64,000 nt of DNA from Rhizobium redzepovicii (GTDB taxonomy: Bacteria > Pseudomonadota > Alphaproteobacteria > Rhizobiales > Rhizobiaceae). The stretch is taken from contig NZ_JAILYH010000027.1 in the NCBI RefSeq assembly GCF_019793435.1, positions 1-64,000 on the forward strand. The letters are read 5' to 3'. Of this stretch, positions 8,498-17,305 are shown piece by piece (the stretch's first letter is position 1; every line of letters begins with the position of its first letter). The notes under the pieces were generated by a model. The model did no database searches. It was not told the DNA's origin and was given only the letters and a program-made list of their open reading frames with translations. The translations under genes were made by a program, and so were the position numbers.

Positions 8498-8776
8498 ATG
8501 ACGCACGACATGTTGCAGCAGGCGGCCAGCAACGCGAGGGCGATGGGACCAGCGGTCTTGCTTCAGGGTATGCAGCTTCAGCGGCCAATCGACGTGGTGA
8601 GAGCGCCGGCTCTTTCCGTCGATGATAAGCGAACGATCCTCGCGGCCTGGGCCTCCGACTTTTACGCTATCGATTCGAAGCCGGCCCTCCGGCAGGTGCC
8701 GGGAATGCCAGAGCCGATTTCGATCGATGAGGTACAGTCCGCGCTGAAAGAACTCGATCGGCGCTATGGTATCTGA
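8498..8776 (+). CDS. conserved small rhizobial protein, function unknown
   Basis: 92 residues, soluble, no signal peptide. The C-terminal half (DDKRTILAAWASDFYAIDSK, then ISIDEVQSALKELDRRYG) is a pattern I associate with short hypothetical proteins downstream of DUF982/Hsp20 genes in rhizobia; the N-terminus is variable. The spacing to the DUF982 gene implies one transcript. I cannot assign a function. Confidence 0.7.
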   Translation: MTHDMLQQAASNARAMGPAVLLQGMQLQRPIDVVRAPALSVDDKRTILAAWASDFYAIDSKPALRQVPGMPEPISIDEVQSALKELDRRYGI

Positions 8777-8925
8777 CGGACTGCGCGTTCAAGCGGCCTG
8801 CTTCGACGATTTGGCGAGCCGCTTGATCGCCTGTTCGAGGGAACGCTGTCCATCGAAATAATCCTGCCAGGCGCCGCCGCACCTCCCCCGCGGCAGACTT
8901 TTTCGTTTTCGGAGGCTTGTTCCTG

Positions 8926-10026
8926 CTACAGGTTGAGATCGAGTTGCGGCTTCCCCTCGGTCGCGGCGTTGGTCTGATCGTTGGTCAGCGACGAGAGCGT
9001 GACGCCCAGCAGGCGCACGGACAGCTTGAAGGGATAGACGGTTGCCAGAAGTCCGGATGCCGTGTCGAACACGTCAGTAACGCTTGCGAACGGGATTGTG
9101 CCAGTCCGACTGCGCGTCGCCTGGGTGAAGTCCGAGTATTTGACCTTCACGGTTACCGTCTTACCGCTAATTCCCTGCGCCTCGCAGTAGCGCCAGACCT
9201 TCTCGGCAAGCGGTTTTAGCTCAGCCGTTGCGTGTTCGAGATCATCGATATCCTCGGCGAATGTGTCTTCGGCTCCCACCGATTTGCGGATGCGGTCAGG
9301 CCGGACCTGGCGCTCGTCAATGCCACGGGCGATGCCGTAGAAATAGGGTCCCGACTTGCCGAAATGCTCCTGCAGGAAGATGAGCGACTTTGATTTCAGA
9401 TCGAGCCCGGTCTCAATCCCGTATTTACGCATGCGCTCGGCGGTGGCCGGCCCGACGCCATGGAATTTCTTGACGGGCAGGGTCTCGACAAAGGCTGGCC
9501 CATTCTTCGGCGTGATGACGGCCTGGCCGCTGGGCTTGTTCAAATCGCTGGCCATCTTTGCGAGGAACTTGTTGTAGGAGATGCCGGCCGAAGCGTTGAG
9601 CCCGGTGACCTGCTTGATCTTGGCGCGGATCTCCTGGGCAATCTCGGTGGCGATTTCCATGCCCTTCAAATTCTCGGTGACATCGAGGTAGGCTTCGTCC
9701 AGCGATAGGGGCTCGATCAGCGGCGTATATTCGGCGAAAATTTCGCGGATTTGCCGGGAAACTTCCTTATAGACGTCGAAGCGCGGCGGCACGAAAATCA
9801 GGTCTGGACATTTCCGTTTTGCGGTGACCGACGGCATGGCCGAATGGACACCATAGGCTCGCGCCTCATAGCTTGCGGCGGCCACCACGCCCCGCGCTGC
9901 GGATCCGCCGACGGCGAGTGGCTTGCCACGAAGTTCCGGGTTATCACGCTGCTCGACCGACGCGTAAAAGGCATCCATGTCCACATGGACGATTTTTCGG
10001 ATCGGCGTTGGCGTCATATCGTTCAT
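8926..10026 (-). CDS. dinB: DNA polymerase IV (Y-family translesion polymerase)
   Basis: 366 residues from the ATG at 10026. Catalytic acidic residues lie in VHVDMDAFYASVEQ at the N-terminus and SLDEAYLDVT near residue 107. The thumb helix-hairpin-helix is around KKFHGVGPATAERMRKYGI, and the little-finger domain follows with SDFTQATRSRTG. It copies past damaged bases at low fidelity. A near-consensus SOS site (AAAC-N7-GAAC, 10082-10096) lies about 56 bases upstream, as expected for LexA control. A C-terminal clamp-binding peptide is plausible in PQLDLNL. Part of the SOS mutagenesis group running to 16.8 kb. Confidence 0.92.
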   Translation of the reverse strand: MNDMTPTPIRKIVHVDMDAFYASVEQRDNPELRGKPLAVGGSAARGVVAAASYEARAYGVHSAMPSVTAKRKCPDLIFVPPRFDVYKEVSRQIREIFAEYTPLIEPLSLDEAYLDVTENLKGMEIATEIAQEIRAKIKQVTGLNASAGISYNKFLAKMASDLNKPSGQAVITPKNGPAFVETLPVKKFHGVGPATAERMRKYGIETGLDLKSKSLIFLQEHFGKSGPYFYGIARGIDERQVRPDRIRKSVGAEDTFAEDIDDLEHATAELKPLAEKVWRYCEAQGISGKTVTVKVKYSDFTQATRSRTGTIPFASVTDVFDTASGLLATVYPFKLSVRLLGVTLSSLTNDQTNAATEGKPQLDLNL

Positions 10027-10081
10027 GGCGGTTTCTGCAAAAAAGCTACAGGCTCGGTGTCCCCTTTGCAGGCCTTGCCCG

Positions 10082-10096
10082 AAACAAAGAGAGAAC
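10082..10096 (-). promoter_or_regulatory. putative LexA (SOS) box for dinB
   Basis: AAAC-AAAGAGA-GAAC differs from the alphaproteobacterial consensus GAAC-N7-GAAC at one base. It is positioned ~56 bases before the dinB start. Confidence 0.55.
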
Positions 10097-10271
10097 ATAG
10101 CAGTCTTCGCGGCGATATCAACACGCGTTTTCCCGAAGCAGGGCTGCGAATCGATCACTTCGTCTTAAGCCCGCACTTGCTGACAATCTCAAGCAGGCCA
10201 AGGTCGACAAGTTGGACCACACAAGTGATTATGCACCGATGTGGATCGAGTTGCATTAGACCGGTCCAGAT

Positions 10272-11045
10272 TCAGAAAAGGCTCGGCTGCGCGACCGGTT
10301 CTCCGGCCTTTGTTACGATCGTCGAGCCGTAAGGCTCCCGGGATACTACGATCAGCGCGTCGTTGGGCAACGGACGGGCAAGCGCTTTGGCCTCGTCCCA
10401 TGGCGCGCGCATCCAGACATCGGTCTCTTCTTTGGTCAGCAGAAGAACCGGCATGGCTCTCCCGTGGATGGGCTTCACAAGGTCATTCGCATCCGTCGTC
10501 AGAAAACTATAGAGATCATCGGTCGTCAGCCCGTCCTTGACCTTCCGCACGCTCGTCCATTGCGGCACATGGACGCCCGCAAAGAACATCAGAGGCTTGC
10601 TTTCATCGCGTGCGAACCAGGCGTTTGGAGTCCTGCCGCCCTCTTCCTTGGCGGCTGGATCGGGCTCCGCGAAGCTGGTCACAGCGACAAGGCAGCGATG
10701 CTCGACACCAAACCAACGCTTCCAGTGCGGGAAATTGAGAGTGCGGACATTCGTGGTGCCGCCATCCACCTGATCACGCAGCAAGGCCTCGAAGTCGACG
10801 TCCTTACCCTTGGCTCGCAGTTTTTTGGCCTTCTTCTCAGCTTCTTTCTTGAGAGCGAATAGCGGGGAGGGCAGACCCCAGCGCGCATGCACCAGCTGCT
10901 TTCTTCCGTCGGCCGTATTGCGCAGGATCGGCCCGATCTGATCCGGGTTCATTTGGTACGCTGGCATGAGGTTGATCATGCTCTCGGCGTCCTGAGCCCA
11001 CTTGGCAACCCAATCCTTGTCTTCCATGCGGTACAGATTGCACAT
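10272..11045 (-). CDS. SOS response-associated peptidase (SRAP/HMCES/YedK family)
   Basis: 257 residues when begun at ATG 11045, giving MCNLYRMEDKD: the catalytic Cys becomes residue 1 after Met removal, the hallmark of SRAP proteins. Further conserved regions are ARWGLPSP, FAEPDPA, PLMFFAGVHVPQWTSVRK and the C-terminal VHGRAMPVLL. These proteins crosslink covalently to abasic sites in single-stranded DNA. Placement between dinB and imuA fits SOS control. The reading frame stays open for ~100 codons upstream and encodes two CxxC pairs (see findings). A partial copy lies at 62243-62330. Confidence 0.88.
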   Translation of the reverse strand: MCNLYRMEDKDWVAKWAQDAESMINLMPAYQMNPDQIGPILRNTADGRKQLVHARWGLPSPLFALKKEAEKKAKKLRAKGKDVDFEALLRDQVDGGTTNVRTLNFPHWKRWFGVEHRCLVAVTSFAEPDPAAKEEGGRTPNAWFARDESKPLMFFAGVHVPQWTSVRKVKDGLTTDDLYSFLTTDANDLVKPIHGRAMPVLLLTKEETDVWMRAPWDEAKALARPLPNDALIVVSREPYGSTIVTKAGEPVAQPSLF

Positions 11046-11267
11046 GGGCAGTGGCCGCTCCCGTGAACACTGCGAGCATCGTAACCGATGGAATTGCGAA
11101 ATGCCAACCGGCCGATAGTAAGTTGCGAATCCGACGAAATTTATTTCCGCTTCGACCAAATCGCCGCAATTGGCGCATGGCCATGATTCGCAAAGCGAAT
11201 CTCTTGGTTTCCTAAAGTTGAGAGATAATATTCCTATTCTCGGTTGCTTGACTCTTCGAGCGCGTCG

Positions 11268-11282
11268 GAACAGATAGAGAAC
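11268..11282 (+). promoter_or_regulatory. LexA (SOS) box for imuA-imuB-dnaE2
   Basis: GAACAGATAGAGAAC matches the alphaproteobacterial LexA consensus GAAC-N7-GAAC exactly, 59 bases upstream of imuA in the divergent region with the SRAP gene. It could serve both directions. Confidence 0.8.
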
Positions 11283-11340
11283 ATCTGCATTTGAACGACA
11301 TGAAGTCGAAACTCCAACACGGCCTTCAAGGGACGCGTGA

Positions 11341-12102
11341 ATGATGACTGCTGCCCGCAACAGGGTAATTACCGATCTACGCGACCGTATCGCCTCGCTC
11401 GAGGGCGGATCGACGAGAAAGGTCGGCTGCCTTGCTTTTGGGGTTTCCGAAATTGACGCAGTGCTTCCAGGCGGCGGTCTGGCCTATGGCGCCCTACACG
11501 AGTTTGCCGGTGGCGGGTCCGGAACGGTCGATGGTGCGGCCGCTGCCCTCTGTGTGGCGGGGATCGCTGCGCGAACCAAGGGGCAGATCCTTTGGTGCAT
11601 GACGCGTCCAGACCTGTTTTTCCCGGCCCTGGCTTTGGCGGGTCTTCATTCCGATCGCGTGGTCTTTGCCGAGGCCGATAGGGAAGAGGATGTCCTGGCG
11701 ACCATGGAGGAAGGTCTTGGCTACGGTGGCCTGGGCGCCGTGGTTGGCGAGCTCGTCCGTCTTCCGATGACCGCCTCGCGCCGGCTTCAGCTTGCGGCCG
11801 AGAAGACCGGAACGATGGGGCTGGTCGTGCGACGATGGCGACGCCAGACCGAGGCATCGGATTTTGGTCAGCCGACGGCGTCGACATCAAGGTGGCGCGT
11901 CAGCGTACTGCCATCGGAAGAGCTACCGGTTCCAGGCGTCGGGCGGCCGCGATGGCTCCTGGAGCTGATGAGAGTGAAAGCGGGTGAGTGCGCAGAGTTT
12001 ATTGTAGGAGCGTGCGATGCCACGGGTCGTATCCATTTATCTACCGGATCTCGCGATCGACAGGATCAGGCGGGCCGATGGCGTGGGAATGCTCACCGCT
12101 GA
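11341..12102 (+). CDS. imuA: ImuA (SulA/RecA-like) mutagenesis factor
   Basis: 253 residues. RecA-like fold with LPGGGLAYGALHEFAG near residue 42 in place of a canonical Walker A, ILWCMTRPDLFFPALALAGL, and the C-terminal GECAEFIVGACDATGRI typical of alphaproteobacterial ImuA. It acts with ImuB and DnaE2 in damage-induced mutagenesis. The last ~28 codons overlap imuB, so translation is coupled; the residues after GRIHLSTG are probably a by-product of that overlap. First gene of an SOS-controlled operon. Confidence 0.88.
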   Translation: MMTAARNRVITDLRDRIASLEGGSTRKVGCLAFGVSEIDAVLPGGGLAYGALHEFAGGGSGTVDGAAAALCVAGIAARTKGQILWCMTRPDLFFPALALAGLHSDRVVFAEADREEDVLATMEEGLGYGGLGAVVGELVRLPMTASRRLQLAAEKTGTMGLVVRRWRRQTEASDFGQPTASTSRWRVSVLPSEELPVPGVGRPRWLLELMRVKAGECAEFIVGACDATGRIHLSTGSRDRQDQAGRWRGNAHR

Positions 12103-13534
12103 GCGGTCACTTGTCGTCGTCGCGAAGAGTGGTTCCAAACGCTGGATCGCGGCGGCTGATGAAACAGCCCGATCGGCGGGCCTTCATATTGGCATGCCGG
12201 CCGCGAAGGCGCAGGCCATCGTCCAGGGCCTGCAGATGGTCGACGCCGATCCGATCGCCGACACTGCGGCCCTCGAACGCCTCACGGTCTGGGCGTTGAC
12301 GCAGTACACGCCGATTGTCGCAATGGATGCGCCCGACGGCATCGTCATGGACACCGAAGGCGCCGATCATCTCCAGGGCGGCGAGGATCTGATGCTATCC
12401 GGCATCGTCAATCGCTTCCGTGCCAAGGGGCTGACTGCGCGGGTCGCGATTGCCGACAGCTGGGGTGCCGCGCATGCGCTGGCACGGGTGAGCAAGCGCG
12501 ATACCGTAATCGCTGCGCGCCATGAAACATCGCGTTTCGTCGAACGGCTACCGATATCATCATTACGTTTGCCTGCGGAAACCGTCATCGGCCTGCGGAC
12601 CCTCGGGTTTCAGACGATCGGCGAGCTGTCGGCCACACCACGCGCGCCGCTTGCCCTTCGCTTCGGTCCCGAAATCGGCCGCCGTCTCGACCAGATGTAT
12701 GGGCGGCTGCCGGAGCCGATCGATCCGATCCGTCCAATGGATGTCATCGAAGTCAGCCGCGCCTTCGCCGAGCCGATCGGCGCGCCCGAGACCATTGCCA
12801 AATATGTCTCGCGGCTTGTGGTTGAACTCTGCGAAGCGCTCCAGAAAAAGGGCCTCGGCGTTCGCCGCGCGGATCTTCTCGTCCACAAGGTCGACAACAC
12901 CATGCAGGCGATCCGCGCCGGAACCGCGAAACCCGCCCGCGATGTGGCCTGGTTGACGAAGCTATTCAAGGACCGGATCGAGAAGATCGAGCCGGGCTTC
13001 GGGATCGAGAAGCTCTCGCTGGTGGCTGTCATCGCCGAACCGCTCACTGAAGTGCAGAAAGCGTCCTCCCTGATCGAGGAAGAGATCGTGGATATCGCGC
13101 CGCTGATCGACGTGATCGGCAATCGCGGGCAGCGTGTCTATCGGATAGTGCCTGTGGCGAGCGACGTGCCCGAGCGCAGCGTCACGCGCGTGAGTGCGGT
13201 TGCCGAGGAGACCGGTGCGTTATGGAGCTTGCATTGGCCTCGACCCGTTCGGCTCCTCTCCTGTCCGGAACTCATCGAGGTGATCGCGCTCCTGCCGGAT
13301 CATCCACCTGTGTCGATGACCTGGCGCGGCAAGCGCCGCCGGGTGAAACGCGCAGACGGCCCGGAGCGGATTTTCGGCGAGTGGTGGACGAGAGGCTCCG
13401 AGTTTGATGCAGTACGCGACTATTTCGTGATCGAAGACGAGGGCGGCGAACGGTTCTGGATATTCAGGTCGGGTGATGGCATCGATGCGGCGACCGGCTC
13501 GCACAAATGGTTTCTGCACGGGATTTTCGCATGA
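12017..13534 (+). CDS. imuB: ImuB, catalytically inactive Y-family polymerase homologue
   Basis: 505 residues. It begins MPRVVSIYLPDLAIDRIRR, where the metal-binding acidic residues of active Y-family polymerases are absent, as expected for ImuB. Y-family palm/fingers (PAAKAQAIVQGLQMVDADPI), a helix-hairpin-helix (LRTLGFQTIGELSATPRA) and a C-terminal ImuB-type tail (GERFWIFRSGDGID) follow. ImuB is the hub that links ImuA, DnaE2 and the beta clamp. The stop overlaps the dnaE2 start in ATGA. Confidence 0.9.
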   Translation: MPRVVSIYLPDLAIDRIRRADGVGMLTAERSLVVVAKSGSKRWIAAADETARSAGLHIGMPAAKAQAIVQGLQMVDADPIADTAALERLTVWALTQYTPIVAMDAPDGIVMDTEGADHLQGGEDLMLSGIVNRFRAKGLTARVAIADSWGAAHALARVSKRDTVIAARHETSRFVERLPISSLRLPAETVIGLRTLGFQTIGELSATPRAPLALRFGPEIGRRLDQMYGRLPEPIDPIRPMDVIEVSRAFAEPIGAPETIAKYVSRLVVELCEALQKKGLGVRRADLLVHKVDNTMQAIRAGTAKPARDVAWLTKLFKDRIEKIEPGFGIEKLSLVAVIAEPLTEVQKASSLIEEEIVDIAPLIDVIGNRGQRVYRIVPVASDVPERSVTRVSAVAEETGALWSLHWPRPVRLLSCPELIEVIALLPDHPPVSMTWRGKRRRVKRADGPERIFGEWWTRGSEFDAVRDYFVIEDEGGERFWIFRSGDGIDAATGSHKWFLHGIFA

Positions 13535-16500
13535 GATATGCCGAGTTGCAGGTCACGACCCATTTCTCATTCCTGCGCGGGGCATCGTCGGCGGATGAGC
13601 TGTTTGCGACCGCCAAGGCGCTCGGCATCGAGGCGCTCGGCGTCGTCGACAGAAACTCGCTCGCCGGCATCGTCCGGGCGTTGGAAGCCTCTCGTGCCAC
13701 AGGCGTCCGCCTGCTGGTCGGTTGCCGTCTCGATCTGCAGGACGGCATGTCGATCCTGGTCTATCCGACCGATCGCGCCGCCTATTCGCGACTGACCCGG
13801 TTGCTGACGCTCGGCAAGGGTAGGGGCGGTAAAGCCAACTGCATCCTGCATCTCGACGACGTCGCGCTCTATGCCGAAGGTCTGATCGGTATTTTGGTGC
13901 CTGACCTGCCCGACGAGACCTGCGCCGTGCAGCTCAGAAAGATGGCGGAGATGTTCGGGGACCGGGCCTATCTGGCGCTTTCCCTTCGCCGGCGGCCAAA
14001 CGACCAGATGCGGCTGCACGATCTGTCGAACATGGCCACACGCTTCAAGGTGAAGACCGTTGTGACGAACGACGTTCTTTTCCATGAGCCGTCGCGCCGT
14101 CAGCTGCAGGACGTCGTCACCTGTATTCGCACCAGAACCACGATCGATGACGTCGGTTTCGAGAGGGAGCGTCATGCGGATAGATTCCTGAAGCCGCCCG
14201 AAGAGATGCAGCGGTTGTTCCCCCGTTACCCGGACGCATTGGCCCGGACGATGGAAATCGCCGATCGCTGTCGGTTCTCGCTCGAGGAGCTGACCTATCA
14301 ATATCCTGAGGAGGCGATCGTCCCAGGCAAGGACGCGCAAGCGTCTCTCGAGCATTATGTCTGGGAATGCGCGCCTACGCGTTATCCGGAAGGTCTGCCG
14401 CCGAACGTTCTGAAAATCATTCGGCATGAGCTCGACCTCATCCGGGCTATGAAATACGCACCCTACTTCCTGACCGTGTTTTCGATCGTCCGATATGCCC
14501 GCAGCCAAGGCATTCTCTGTCAGGGGCGGGGCTCGGCGGCAAACTCGGCCGTCTGTTATATCCTCGGGATCACGTCGATCGATCCCGAGACGAACGATCT
14601 CCTCTTCGAGCGGTTCGTTTCCCAGGAGCGCGACGAGCCGCCGGATATTGACGTCGACTTCGAGCATGAGCGCCGCGAGGAAGTCATTCAGTGGATCTAT
14701 AAGACCTACACCCATCAGAAGGCAGCTCTGTGCGCGACCGTGACCCGATATCGTGCGAAAGGGGCGATCCGCGATGTCGGCAAGGCACTCGGTCTGCCGG
14801 AGGATATGATCAAGGCTCTCTCGTCGGGCATGTGGTCCTGGTCGGCCGATATGGTCGGCGACCGGAACCTGCGCGAACTCAACCTCAATCCCGACGACCG
14901 TCGCCTCGCACTGACGCTGAAACTTGCGCAGCAGTTGATGGGCGCGCCCCGGCATCTCGGCCAGCATCCCGGTGGATTCGTGTTGACGCATGATCGGCTC
15001 GACGATCTCGTCCCCATCGAGCCCGCATCAATGGCCGACCGGCAGGTGATCGAATGGGACAAGGACGATGTCGAAGCCTTGAAGTTCATGAAGGTTGATG
15101 TTCTGGCGTTGGGGATGCTGACCTGCATGGCAAAAGCGTTCAAGCTGATTGACGAGCATAAGGGCGAAACGATCGATCTGGCGAATATCGAGCAGGAAGA
15201 CTCTGCGACCTATGCGATGATCCGCAAGGCCGACACTCTCGGAACGTTCCAGATCGAAAGTCGGGCTCAGATGGCGATGTTGCCGCGGCTGAAGCCGCGG
15301 ACGTTTTACGATCTTGTCATCCAGGTCGCCATCGTCCGGCCTGGACCAATACAGGGCGACATGGTGCATCCCTACCTGCGCCGCCGCGAAGGCAAGGAAC
15401 CGGTCGTCTATCCGACGCCCGAACTGGAAGCGGTGCTTGGAAAGACACTCGGCGTGCCGCTCTTCCAGGAGTCGGCCATGAAGGTGGCGATGGTCTGCGC
15501 CGGCTTCACCGGCGGCGAGGCCGATCAGCTTCGCAAATCGATGGCCACGTTCAGGTTTACCGGTGGCGTCTCGAAATTCAAGGACAAGCTGGTTTCCGGC
15601 ATGGTGAAGAATGGATACTCGCCGGAGTTTGCTGAAAAGACCTTTTCGCAGCTCGAAGGTTTTGGCTCCTACGGATTTCCGGAAAGCCATGCGGCGAGCT
15701 TCGCGCTCATCGCCTACGCCTCCAGCTATGTGAAATGCCATTACGCCGACGCGTTCTGCGCGGCCTTGATCAACAGCCAACCCATGGGTTTCTATGCGGT
15801 CGCCCAGATCGTCGGCGACGCCCGCAACCATGGTGTGGAGATCCGGCCGGTCTGTATCAACCGCTCTCGTTGGGACTGCACGCTTGAGCCGGTCGTGGGT
15901 GACGAGCGCCGCCATGCTGTCCGCCTGGGTATGCGGCTGGTGCGTGGCCTGGCCTCAGTCGATGCGGCACGCATCGTGGCCGCCCGTGCCGATCAGCCCT
16001 TCGACAGCGTCGATGACCTGTGGCGGCGCGCGAGCGTTCCGGCGGCATCGCTGGTCGAACTGGCGGAGGCCGATGCTTTCCTGCCATCGCTCGAACTTCA
16101 GCGACGAGAGGCGCTGTGGGCGATCAAAGCTTTGCGCGATGAGCCACTGCCCCTCTTTGTTGCCGCGGCCGAGCGCGAGATGAAGACGATCGCCGAGCAG
16201 CAGGAGCCTGATGTCCAACTCCGGCAGATGACAGATGGGCACAACGTCATCCAGGATTACAGCCATACCGGTCTGACCCTGCGCGAGCACCCGATCGCGT
16301 TCTTGCGCAAGGACCTTGCAGCTCGAAGCATCGTCACCTGCGGAGAAGCGATGTCGGCCCGTGATGGCCGCTGGCTGATGACCGCAGGCCTCGTTCTCGT
16401 CCGTCAGATGCCGGGTTCGGCCAAAGGCGTGATGTTTCTGACGATCGAGGATGAGACCGGTCCGGCGAACGTCGTCGTCTGGCCGAAGCTCTTCGAGCGG

Positions 16501-16833
16501 CGCCGGCGCGTCGTGCTCGGATCGAGCATGATGGCGATCAACGGACGAATCCAACGGGAAGGGGAGGTCGTGCATCTCATCGCCCAACAGCTCTTCGATC
16601 TCTCCGGCGACCTATCAGCCTTGGCGGATCGTGATGGGGAGTTCAAGCTGCCGACGGGGCGCGGTGACGAGTTCGCCCATGGATCTCCGGGAAGTTCCGA
16701 TTCAAGGGACCGTGCTCCGGCGGTCAAGCCGCGGGATATTTTCGTCCCGTTATGCCGAGTTCGGCATAAGGGAACTTATCCCGAGCCGGAGCCTATGCCG
16801 AACTCGTTTCCTAAAGCCCGAGATTTCCGGTAA
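13531..16833 (+). CDS. dnaE2: error-prone DNA polymerase DnaE2 with altered C-terminus
   Basis: 1100 residues. N-terminal PHP domain (YAELQVTTHFSFLRGASSAD), polymerase core with ILCQGRGSAANSAVCYILGI and the acidic PPDIDVDFEHERREEVIQW, GSYGFPESHAASFALIAYAS, and a C-terminal OB domain. DnaE2 extends past lesions with ImuB. The ATG at 13531 overlaps the imuB stop. The C-terminus is odd: KPRDIFVP should run directly into a short tail ending in ARDFR, but about 20 Pro/Arg-rich residues encoded by repeat DNA (about 16746-16815) are inserted in frame. The polymerase core is intact, so the enzyme is probably active. Confidence 0.93.
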   Translation: MRYAELQVTTHFSFLRGASSADELFATAKALGIEALGVVDRNSLAGIVRALEASRATGVRLLVGCRLDLQDGMSILVYPTDRAAYSRLTRLLTLGKGRGGKANCILHLDDVALYAEGLIGILVPDLPDETCAVQLRKMAEMFGDRAYLALSLRRRPNDQMRLHDLSNMATRFKVKTVVTNDVLFHEPSRRQLQDVVTCIRTRTTIDDVGFERERHADRFLKPPEEMQRLFPRYPDALARTMEIADRCRFSLEELTYQYPEEAIVPGKDAQASLEHYVWECAPTRYPEGLPPNVLKIIRHELDLIRAMKYAPYFLTVFSIVRYARSQGILCQGRGSAANSAVCYILGITSIDPETNDLLFERFVSQERDEPPDIDVDFEHERREEVIQWIYKTYTHQKAALCATVTRYRAKGAIRDVGKALGLPEDMIKALSSGMWSWSADMVGDRNLRELNLNPDDRRLALTLKLAQQLMGAPRHLGQHPGGFVLTHDRLDDLVPIEPASMADRQVIEWDKDDVEALKFMKVDVLALGMLTCMAKAFKLIDEHKGETIDLANIEQEDSATYAMIRKADTLGTFQIESRAQMAMLPRLKPRTFYDLVIQVAIVRPGPIQGDMVHPYLRRREGKEPVVYPTPELEAVLGKTLGVPLFQESAMKVAMVCAGFTGGEADQLRKSMATFRFTGGVSKFKDKLVSGMVKNGYSPEFAEKTFSQLEGFGSYGFPESHAASFALIAYASSYVKCHYADAFCAALINSQPMGFYAVAQIVGDARNHGVEIRPVCINRSRWDCTLEPVVGDERRHAVRLGMRLVRGLASVDAARIVAARADQPFDSVDDLWRRASVPAASLVELAEADAFLPSLELQRREALWAIKALRDEPLPLFVAAAEREMKTIAEQQEPDVQLRQMTDGHNVIQDYSHTGLTLREHPIAFLRKDLAARSIVTCGEAMSARDGRWLMTAGLVLVRQMPGSAKGVMFLTIEDETGPANVVVWPKLFERRRRVVLGSSMMAINGRIQREGEVVHLIAQQLFDLSGDLSALADRDGEFKLPTGRGDEFAHGSPGSSDSRDRAPAVKPRDIFVPLCRVRHKGTYPEPEPMPNSFPKARDFR
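16751..16768. repeat. TATGCCGA palindrome inside the dnaE2 3' end
   Basis: TATGCCGA-GT-TCGGCATA is an 8-bp perfect palindrome. The same octamer recurs at 16794-16801, inverted at 16849-16856, and at 18712-18719, linking this site to the 24-bp inverted repeats that follow. It looks like a recombinase binding element. Confidence 0.6.
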
Positions 16834-16856
16834 AGCCGCGTGGCAAGCTCGGCATA
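16833..16856 (+). repeat. left 24-bp inverted repeat
   Basis: Starts AAGCCGCGTGGC and ends GCTCGGCATA. It is the exact reverse complement of 18712-18735, so the two arms bound a 1.9-kb segment containing the recombinase remnant and the DadA-like gene. It begins at the last base of the dnaE2 stop codon. Confidence 0.8.
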
Positions 16857-16895
16857 ATATCCAGTCTCCGCTGTTACAATTTAGCGGACACGAGC

Positions 16896-17305
16896 ATGAC
16901 CACTTTACCAGCAAAGAACGCAGTTCTTTCGCAAACTGTCGACGACTGGCCACATCACGCCTGCGTACGCTCCGTCGTCAACTCGATGACGGATGGAGGT
17001 TACAGTGCCAAAAGCAACCAATCGACGATCCGAACGATAACGACGTTCATCGAATGGAATAGGGGGTGCCGGAACGGCGACCCGACACATCTTGCCTACG
17101 ATGATATTGATCGCTTCATCGAATGTCGTGCCGCCGCGAGTACATTGCGACACGGAGAACGGCGCTCTCTCGGGCGTCTGAGAGCACAACGGCGTTTTTA
17201 CACTTTCTCCGGATGCTTGATGTTGGCATCTCTGCGCCGGCAGTAGCAGACATAGTCGAACTCTTCAGATCGCTGGTCCCAAGCGAATTGCGCTTCCGTC
17301 GGTGA
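16896..17305 (+). pseudogene. tyrosine recombinase/integrase N-terminal remnant, frameshifted
   Basis: The first ~98 codons encode a core-binding (SAM-like) domain of a phage-type integrase: DGGYSAKSNQSTIRTITTFI, EWNRG, LAYDDIDRFIECRAA, GERRSLGRLRAQ. Near 17190 the frame must shift by one to continue with AFLHFLRMLDVGISAPAVAD. The catalytic domain (R-H-R-Y) is missing altogether. It begins 39 bases inside the left 24-bp repeat. The layout recalls the first gene of recombinase-in-trio elements, of which this would be a decayed end. Confidence 0.65.

Noticed and set aside
8789..8880. Minus-strand reading frame ending in SLEQAIKRLAKSSKQAA
   Set aside because: Short, without a start or recognisable family; possibly a gene relic but not supportable.
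13567..14991. Long open frame antisense to dnaE2
   Set aside because: It is the codon-bias shadow of dnaE2; no family resemblance or ribosome site.
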